Positions 57,516-64,000 of a stretch of DNA of 64,000 nt are shown here, one piece after another; the first letter of the stretch is position 1; the number at the start of each line of letters is the position of its first letter. The position numbers and the translations under genes are program-made. The notes under the pieces are model-generated. The model ran no database searches, was not told the DNA's origin, and was given only the letters and a program-made list of their open reading frames with translations. Origin of the DNA: Apophysomyces variabilis (Eukaryota; Mucoromycota; Mucoromycetes; Mucorales; Mucoraceae); assembly GCA_002749535.1 (NCBI GenBank), contig MZZL01000387.1:669777-733776 (forward strand). Direction: 5' to 3'.

Positions 57516-60500
57516 GGTTTCTTTTGAAGAGACAGTGCAACCCAAGAAACAATCGTTTCTGAATGCATCCAAATTGGGACTCGCTATTTGTGCCCGCGCA
57601 AACCACCTCATAACATATTACCCTCTGCAAAACTTTTCAATTTCCGCTGAAGGTTCAAATCTTTACAGATCGCTTTTTTCAATTTCTTTCATATCAGCTA
57701 GTGCACCATTTATTGCTTTTTATTATTGATTCGGTGTGTTCAAGAAACTTCGTCGAAAAAGAATGTTGCGGCACCGCCATCCGGATTTCAGATGACGTAA
57801 GTTTGCTAGACACGAACAGCTCATATAAGTCTCCAAGCACACGTCCTTTAGAAAAACATGGATTGCAATACTAGCACTGTCATAGACGTCAGCTAACACG
57901 CGCAATTGTCTAAACTCATGTTTTCATAATCCGAGCATAAATTATTTTGAAAAAGCCGGGCGTAATACCATATCTTGCGTTCATACTAACTAACAAGTTG
58001 TAATTTACCTTTTATCTAATCTAACCAAACTATTGGCGCAACTCTGACATGAAAATCAAGAAACATAAGCCATAGCCGATATATCGCCCTTTCGAAGAGA
58101 GAACAGATTCAGCAATCTTGCTTTTGCATCAACTGATAAACAAAGAGGACAGACAAATTGGTATTGTCGTAGCAGAAATGTGCGATACAGAGAATACCTT
58201 TTGCATGATTCCTACATACACCAAGGTTCAGTCCCTGGATGGGCAGCGGTCCTCATCTTCACTGATGCGTGTTTAATCGGACAGCCGTCTGACCGATAGC
58301 TCTTGGAAACAAGTCATCAAGAGCCCTGCAGCCCCGTACGAAACAACAAACACTAGATCCCGATGCAGAAAGTCTCACGCGATATGGATTGCTCCCCCTT
58401 ATGAACCTTCATAGCCAAGCAGCCGTCTTAATGCGGTTGGCAGTGGGCTTCCATGTTCAATTTCCGTTTCCAATGCCGACAACCGTCTTGATCTGTTCCC
58501 TTTCAGTCTATCTATGGTTCAGTCGATGGACAGTCTTACCCCACAAAAAAAACAAGTGGTGCAGTCCATTACTGAAGCTTCATAGGGCGAAAGTCCAAAC
58601 CTACGGATTTCCAAGCACGTAAGGAACTTACTTTTGAAGGGCATGCCCAACCCCAATCACGCCTTACCGCAGCCATGTACCAATTCAGATCACGGAAAGT
58701 AACAATGCGAATCGCACCGATCCAAGGACCCAACCATCACCTACACGTGTTTGTGTATATTTTTGGTATTGGTTGATTTGTTTTGCGGTTCGAATTAAAG
58801 GAACTTACTATTGAAGGACATGCCCAACTCCCAATCATGTCTTACTGCAGCCATGTAGTAATTCAGATCACTAAAAGTAACAATGCGAATTGCTCCGATC
58901 AAAGGATCAAACCTGCTACATGGGTTTACGTACATTTTTTCAGCTTTAACTGTTTATAGGTCGCATTACAAACTTACCATGTGTCTGGACGGAAAGAAAA
59001 AATGAGAAGAAACAAGAAGAAAAGCGAAAGAGAAAGCTCCTTTTCCCTTTTTTCTGATCGCGTCATCGCGTTTTAATCTCAGAGCGCGTTTGATTGCAAC
59101 GGAAAACAGAGAAGAGCAGTAAAACATGTATTTATCATGTGCAAAGGGAAAGACTCGATAAAGCAGTGCTATATAAACCTTATCCTGCGAAGTGTCCCTG
59201 TTACCGTCCGTGCAGCCGCTGCAACTCAAAACTATAAGCGCCGATATACTTGTTTTGTTTCGTATCACCATAAGCAAGGAGTAACACGCAATCTATCTAT
59301 ATAGCACCTTGCGCTTAATCGTCCACATCATAGTTTCTCCCCCACTTCAGCCAAGGGAATTGATGTTGGTACAACTCGAACAAGAGAATTCTCTGCGCCT
59401 GCTGTTGCTCATGGCTGCCCGGATTAGCGCTGCCAGGTTTGAAAGATGCGTGAATCAAACCAGATGACTAACCAATAGGGTTCGTTGTGGATATGCTAGT
59501 TAGATAGAATGTAACACTACTTTATTTTTTACGGAGTGAATTAGTGGTGACAATAACAGAGATTTTGCACAAAGTACAGTACCTCCCAAAAATAATAGTC
59601 CAGTGGAATTAAATGTCGCAACAAATGAAAAAAGAAAAAATTCAATGCCGTCCTTTTTCTGCTTAGCTACCGCTTTACCTCATTTTAAAAGTGCATCCAC
59701 ATCCTTGAGCTCTCCCCATGCCCACTATTAAACAGTCAAAAGCAGAACCCGCTGGTGCCAAGGTTGAAATTAGTAGGCTCAAACAACACAACGTTTCCCT
59801 TCTCTAGATGGTAGGCTCTAGTTTCCCTAGACGCCAAGTCTGTTGAATCTATTTCCTCTAATACAACCCGTCCATTCAATCCACATGCCTAATACATATC
59901 GATATCTCCGCAAAAGCTATCCGTCGCATCAGGTCCCCTGTCCGACCTGCTGTCGCCCGCTTCTTCCTTGCAAAAAGGCTTTTTTGATACTCACGCCTTT
60001 CCCCGATATTTTTCCATCCGCCCTCAATTTTTATCAGATTGATCTAGACCGGGCGGACACAATTATTATTTTTGCGCTCATTTGAACTACTGAATAAACC
60101 CAAGAAACTAGATAGTGCTAGGTTGAAACTCGATGTCATTCACTCAGTTCGAAAAAGAAAGTAATCCACAAACCTCTATAAGACGCATCCAGAGTCTGTA
60201 AGCTAGAATAATGACATATCTAATGCTCTTAACAATCTATCCCCTAAGGAAATCGGCTTCTTAATATCAGAATTTGAGACGCACTGCGAGTTGTCAGGAT
60301 GTCCTACTTGCAAAAAGATCAATAAAGGGTACCTTGTGTATTCTTGCATTTTTACTGCTGTGAATACGATCCAGCTGGGAATTTCAATTATTATTCCCGT
60401 TATCTAGCAGAAAAACCGCTAATGGAAAGCATGTCACCCACTTGTTTATTTTCCTTCACATGTCATTTTCGTTCTTTTCCCGTCATTTTCTGTAAGCATG

Positions 60501-60820
60501 ACATAATTTTTGAATCAAGATAGACATTGAGGTATTATTGATGGGAACAGTAGACCGAGTTATAAACTATATACACACGTGTAATATTTATGTAACGTTC
60601 CATGCAAATCCATTGTACAATGAAATGGAAATGGCATAAACTATGTAAACTTTTGTTCAGATGCACCCCAAGATGATGCAACTTTTACGTACTCTATTCG
60701 AAGACATACCAATATAGTCTTTTACCGGGAGTGATGCAGACGAACTTTCAAATCATATGAAAGAAGAAGACTGTAAAAGACTTTAGCAGACAATAGGTAT
60801 TCTATAAAAATTAAGAGAAC
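57516..60820. other. Gene-poor spacer, about 3.3 kb
   Basis: No intact gene supported. It holds the tandem exon-like duplication at 58621-58939 and a Tc1-like TIR-like sequence (TACAGTACCTCCCAAAAATA, about 59575-59594) for which no inverted partner was seen nearby. Confidence 0.5.
58621..58939 (-). repeat. Tandem duplication of an exon-intron-like unit (period about 177 bp)
   Basis: Copy 1 (58621-58772) and copy 2 (58798-58939) align along their length, and flanking sequence near 58955-58980 suggests a third partial unit. Read on the minus strand, each copy has an acceptor-like GTGTAG or ATGTAG, a short open segment and a GTAAGTT donor. Copy 2 reads IGAIRIVTFSDLNYYMAAVR then HDWELGMSFN; copy 1 reads IGAIRIVTFRDLNWYMAAVR and then shifts frame by a 1-nt loss. 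This suggests duplicated exons of an unknown, now partly broken, minus-strand gene. Confidence 0.5.
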
Positions 60821-61009
60821 ATGATAACCCCAACCGCACGACGTCGAACAAGAGCCAGCCAAACCGAGACTATGGTTGAACCACCCAGGTCTCGCAGACG
60901 TATCAGCCGACGAGAAGAGGAAAGACCAGAATCGTCCCGAGCTCCTTTAAGGCGATCTGAAAGGCTCCAATCCAAAGGAAAGAAAAGGGTCCACAAGTCA
61001 AGTGGATAG
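60821..61009 (+). CDS. Small Arg-rich open frame, hypothetical
   Basis: A 62-codon frame starting MITPTARRRTRASQTETM and ending in LRRSERLQSKGKKRVHKSSG. It is strongly basic (Arg/Lys/Ser/Glu), with RRSERLQSKGKKR resembling tails seen in some retroelement or nuclear proteins. No partner exon or family was recognised. It may be a relic of a mobile element, since two MITE-like elements lie just downstream. Confidence 0.25.
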   Translation: MITPTARRRTRASQTETMVEPPRSRRRISRREEERPESSRAPLRRSERLQSKGKKRVHKSSG

Positions 61010-61076
61010 GGCTTTTACGCCCGGTATTCAGTAAGTGTCACTGAATGATTGTTATTTTTTTCTTCTATTACTCACC

Positions 61077-61279
61077 AATTGAAATTTATATATGCATCTT
61101 GCACTCACTTGGCGGGAAGATGGGTATGGCGTCGTCAGTTTTCTGACAGGTATGGAAAATCGGTCAATTCAAACTCTTATAACACGACAATTATCATGAT
61201 TTGTTAGCGTCAACTCCAATTACCAAAGTACACCAAGTGAATTTGGTGGATGCGACTTTAATTTTTGGGAACAAAGTAC
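61077..61279 (+). mobile_element. MITE-like inverted-repeat element, copy 2
   Basis: Same orientation and length as 42665-42867, with most positions identical. It shares GAAATTTATATATGCATCTT, GATGGGTATGGCGTCGTCAG, AACTCTTATAACACGACAAT and ATGCGACTTTAATTTTTGG. The terminal inverted repeats are retained (CACTTGGCGG / CACCAAGTGAA). Non-coding. Confidence 0.7.
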
Positions 61280-61487
61280 CTTAAAACAGTTAAGCTTACA
61301 ACCAGTCCGGCTTTTGAAGTTTTATTTTGTTTCAACGCCGATTGACGGTATAGTTTAGCGATGCTGAGGTATCTATGACACTACTCTTTGCTTAGGCAAA
61401 AGCATCATTAAGCACCATCCCGTTGCTTATATGACATAGGAAGCATACCCGTCCTTGTGAAAGACATTAATTGGTCATATCTTAATT

Positions 61488-61605
61488 CACTGTGGGAAAT
61501 TTTTCGTCGGATTCGTCGGGAAATCGACGTCGTGGCGTCGGGTTCGTCGGGTTCGTCGTTAGCTAAAGGAGACCCGACGAACCCGACGAAAAATTTCCCA
61601 TAGTG
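61488..61605. mobile_element. Short MITE-like element with CGTCGG-rich terminal inverted repeats
   Basis: A 118-bp element whose ends are a ~33-bp inverted repeat with about two mismatches. Both ends begin CACTRTGGGAAATTTTTCG (right end read in reverse complement) and continue into repeated CGTCGGGTT units. The centre is a CGTCGGGTTCGTCGGGTTCG tandem followed by TTAGCTAAAGGAGA. There is no coding capacity. A TA duplication at the boundaries, expected for Tc1/mariner-type elements, is not clean. Confidence 0.7.
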
Positions 61606-63172
61606 TAATCTTGGGAGACTTGCTCTACTTTAACACTGTTGTTTAATAGTAATAAATAGGACTTTATCTTCATTATTAAATAATGTTTAGCATGAGTACC
61701 TGAGGACTCATTAATAAATGTTTCCTGCTATTACCATAACGTTAGTTGTATAGAATGACAGAAAACACGATGATTTTATCAACTTTAGCAGAACATAAAC
61801 GGATATGTTGACGAGAACGACGATATACAATTATTGAAGTGTGTCAATAATTGTTTTTTGACGTTGAACTGGCTAAGTGAATCAGACAACTTGTGATCAG
61901 AGATTTAATATTAGTACAACAGATTCGCCAACAGGTTGTTTTGGGAGCAAGCAAGAAAATTAGCGGGCAGCGCGCGGAAAAAAAACCTCAATTTTTTCCG
62001 GGAAGATTGGGTTTTGCAACTAGACTATGGCAACGAATATCGGACACGGTCAAATAGAGGCACTGCGAGATGCGTCGGTTACTTCACATGGCTAATTTTT
62101 CTTAGATTAGTTCGAAGCACAGTAACTAACTCCCACAACGTTGTCAGCGCTCTTGGAAGCAGAGACTTGATTGATTATAAGGATATCAAAACTTTTTTTC
62201 ATTGCGACTCTACACAAGGAAACAAATGTGATAGCTACAGTAGTATGACTTGGAAGCCACCTAGCAATAAGCTAGTGATAAGGGAATATACGGCGGCTAA
62301 GCATTGTAACCCATAATCCCAATATAGAAGACGCCATAATATTGATAAGGTACACGGATTCTTATGTTTTGCGTGCAATGTAGCACTCTTGCTTACGCAG
62401 CATAAAGACGATCAAACCTTTCACTACATACATGATGCAACAAACCAAATACAAATCAGTACTTCTCATTTCGTTGTATATCTTTATCGTCACCAATATT
62501 TACTATCTGGCAGAGGCAACACGTAGAACAGCACATTACACAACGCATATACATATATTTTGAGATGATATATATATATAATTTTTAACACACAATAACA
62601 ATGAAAACGTGAGACGCAGTTTCAAATGATTCTATTGTCCGATTTCTGCGTTCTAGTTTCCTTTAACATGTACCACAAGTATTACCTTTTCAAATTTTCC
62701 ATCACCGTAATATCCGCTTTTAAACCGATGCAAGTCTTAATCCTGCAGGACAAAAACATTACAAGAACAATTAATAAAAGCTCCTTGTTTTTCGCATTAC
62801 CGGCAAGAACATATAACCCATGTATGACGTTCGCAAGGTCCTAGTGGGCAACTTTTGAAACCGTCGTTTTTGATCATGTTAAAATAGGTGATATAAGGAT
62901 TGATCTTTACAACAAAAGAGCAATATCATTTTTCTATATGCGGTCAGCACACTAACTACACAGTATTTCATCTTGTCGTGGCCTACGTTCGGAGAACCAT
63001 TTGTAGACTATGTTTTGCCGATTGCTAAGGTCGATTACACCGAATCGGAGGAAAACAAAAGCCTTAACGAATATGTGTAGTGTCATATCCGAAACATCGA
63101 TGATGACGAAGTTCTTTTTTTTAGAGATTTCTTTTGTACCTGAAATCTGAGCCCGATCAGTTAGGAGCCAAA

Positions 63173-63209
<37 letters not shown>

Positions 63210-64000
63210 AACGGGCAAAATATTGACTGAATAAAAGGAGAAGACTCTCATACGTGTCGTTTTACTGTATTACGCCGTTTGGGCTGGCCGATCGACTTTG
63301 CCTTTATAAGTGATTCGGACGAGCCTAGGAACCCCCAAAAAAACAACAATCTTCCCGTTTCACCTTCCTGAACGAACAATTAGCAAGCCATTCAAACAAT
63401 TAATTTTTAAAAGAAATCATAGATAGGGAACATTTGTGCAGTGCATATTTCCTCCGTTTATTCTTTGCTTCCCTTTACGCTGAGTGAGTTTGAGTGTCCC
63501 CAGAAAAGAAGCCTAAATCAGAAAATTGGCGCACAACATGCATGTCGTAGTCAAGAACTTCGACCAATCACAGCCAAGATCCATAAAGGGTAACTTCCTT
63601 TTTGCTTCGGCAATCATTCCAAAAACAGGCATCTTCAAGAAGTCCATTTCTGATCTGTCGCTGTACATTGCTGAGCCCCTCTTCATGGTTACAGTTTCAC
63701 CATATCGGTATAGTTTTCATTTCTTATAGTTATCACCACTATTATTATGTAATTAGAATTGTAGCAAAAAGATATAAATACGCAGACGATCGAAAAGAAT
63801 AAATCATCATCCTATCCGTTTATCTCTTATTACGTTGTCTTTTACACCTGTCTCAACCCTATCTGGCCATTGGATTTCCAGCTCAGAATACGGTGTCGTT
63901 GTCGCGGTTGCTAGGCTGATTCCTGATTATTTAATTGGTAAAATCGATCAGGCAGCCCACAAGGTGTCAACAATAGAATATCAATGAATAAAATATGACA
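61606..64000. other. Gene-poor spacer to window end
   Basis: About 2.4 kb. A 126-codon frame (61936-62316, +) and a 67-codon frame (63526-63729, +) are present but unmatched and not annotated as genes. Nothing else was recognised apart from the TA microsatellite. Confidence 0.5.
63173..63209. repeat. (TA)n microsatellite
   Basis: About 37 bp of near-perfect alternating TA interrupted by one C, in AT-rich non-coding sequence. Confidence 0.85.

Noticed and set aside
59575..59604. Tc1-like terminal repeat sequence TACAGTACCTCCCAAAAATA
   Set aside because: No inverted partner or transposase found nearby; only noted in the spacer entry.
61936..62316. 126-codon frame on the plus strand
   Set aside because: No recognisable domain, no splice partners, in a repeat-rich spacer; not supportable as a gene.
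62952..63251. 99-codon minus-strand frame with alternating Tyr-Ile
   Set aside because: Created by the TA microsatellite.
63526..63729. 67-codon plus-strand frame near the window end
   Set aside because: No family recognised, and possible downstream exons cannot be joined; too weak to annotate.

Overview
This is a 64 kb stretch of a nuclear fungal genome. Genes are separated by AT-rich spacers, introns are mostly 44-105 nt with GT-AG ends and CTNAC-like branch sites, and there are no bacterial-style operons. The gene content points to an early-diverging filamentous fungus, most likely Mucoromycota/Mucorales (inference): a class IV chitin synthase, phenylalanine hydroxylase, coilin, a membrane phospholipase B-type GDSL lipase and an ERMES Mmm1 together. 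No rRNA, tRNA, CRISPR or virus was recognised.

Layout. 1-2003: 3' part of a class IV chitin synthase (+). 3995-7131: APC2, the cullin subunit of the anaphase-promoting complex (+). 7909-9585: secreted GDSL/phospholipase B-like esterase (+). 9.6-11.9 kb: gene-poor, with a diverged hairpin-bearing repeat family. 11961-13630: MFS anion/vitamin-type transporter (-). 14443-16664: Hel2/ZNF598 ribosome-collision E3 ligase (+), tail to tail with an F-box/LRR gene (16759-17934, -). 18981-20405: kelch-like type I membrane protein (-). 20628-20945: cytochrome c oxidase subunit VIIc/Cox8 (-). 22704-24406: saccharopine reductase Lys9 (+). 25221-26761: NAD-isocitrate dehydrogenase catalytic subunit (+), tail to tail with a DNAJC8/Spf31 spliceosomal J-protein (26843-27564, -). 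28052-29794: second F-box/LRR protein (-).

32134-34598: Fcp1 RNA polymerase II CTD phosphatase (+). 34847-38297: plasma-membrane/vacuolar-type Ca2+-ATPase (+) with a 7-nt microexon. 39825-41313: Tyr/Pro-repeat and His-rich, GPI-anchor-like surface protein (-). 43103-44363: Mmm1 (+). 44785-47384: Prp40 U1 snRNP factor (+). 47712-48962: phenylalanine hydroxylase without a visible ACT domain (+). 49.85-51.06 kb: an unresolved, perhaps decayed, coding region. 51168-54463: PNUTS-like PP1-targeting protein (+). 54846-56757: coilin (+). 56954-57515: prefoldin subunit 6 (-). 57.5-64 kb: gene-poor, with a tandem exon-like duplication and at least two non-autonomous inverted-repeat elements.

Most genes are unlinked housekeeping functions. 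A loose theme is nuclear RNA biology (Fcp1, DNAJC8, Prp40, PNUTS-like, coilin), but they are separate transcription units and I do not claim a cluster. I did not find a convincing new multi-gene system. The least ordinary items are the His-rich surface protein, the fungal coilin, the ACT-less phenylalanine hydroxylase, the microexon and the MITE-like elements.
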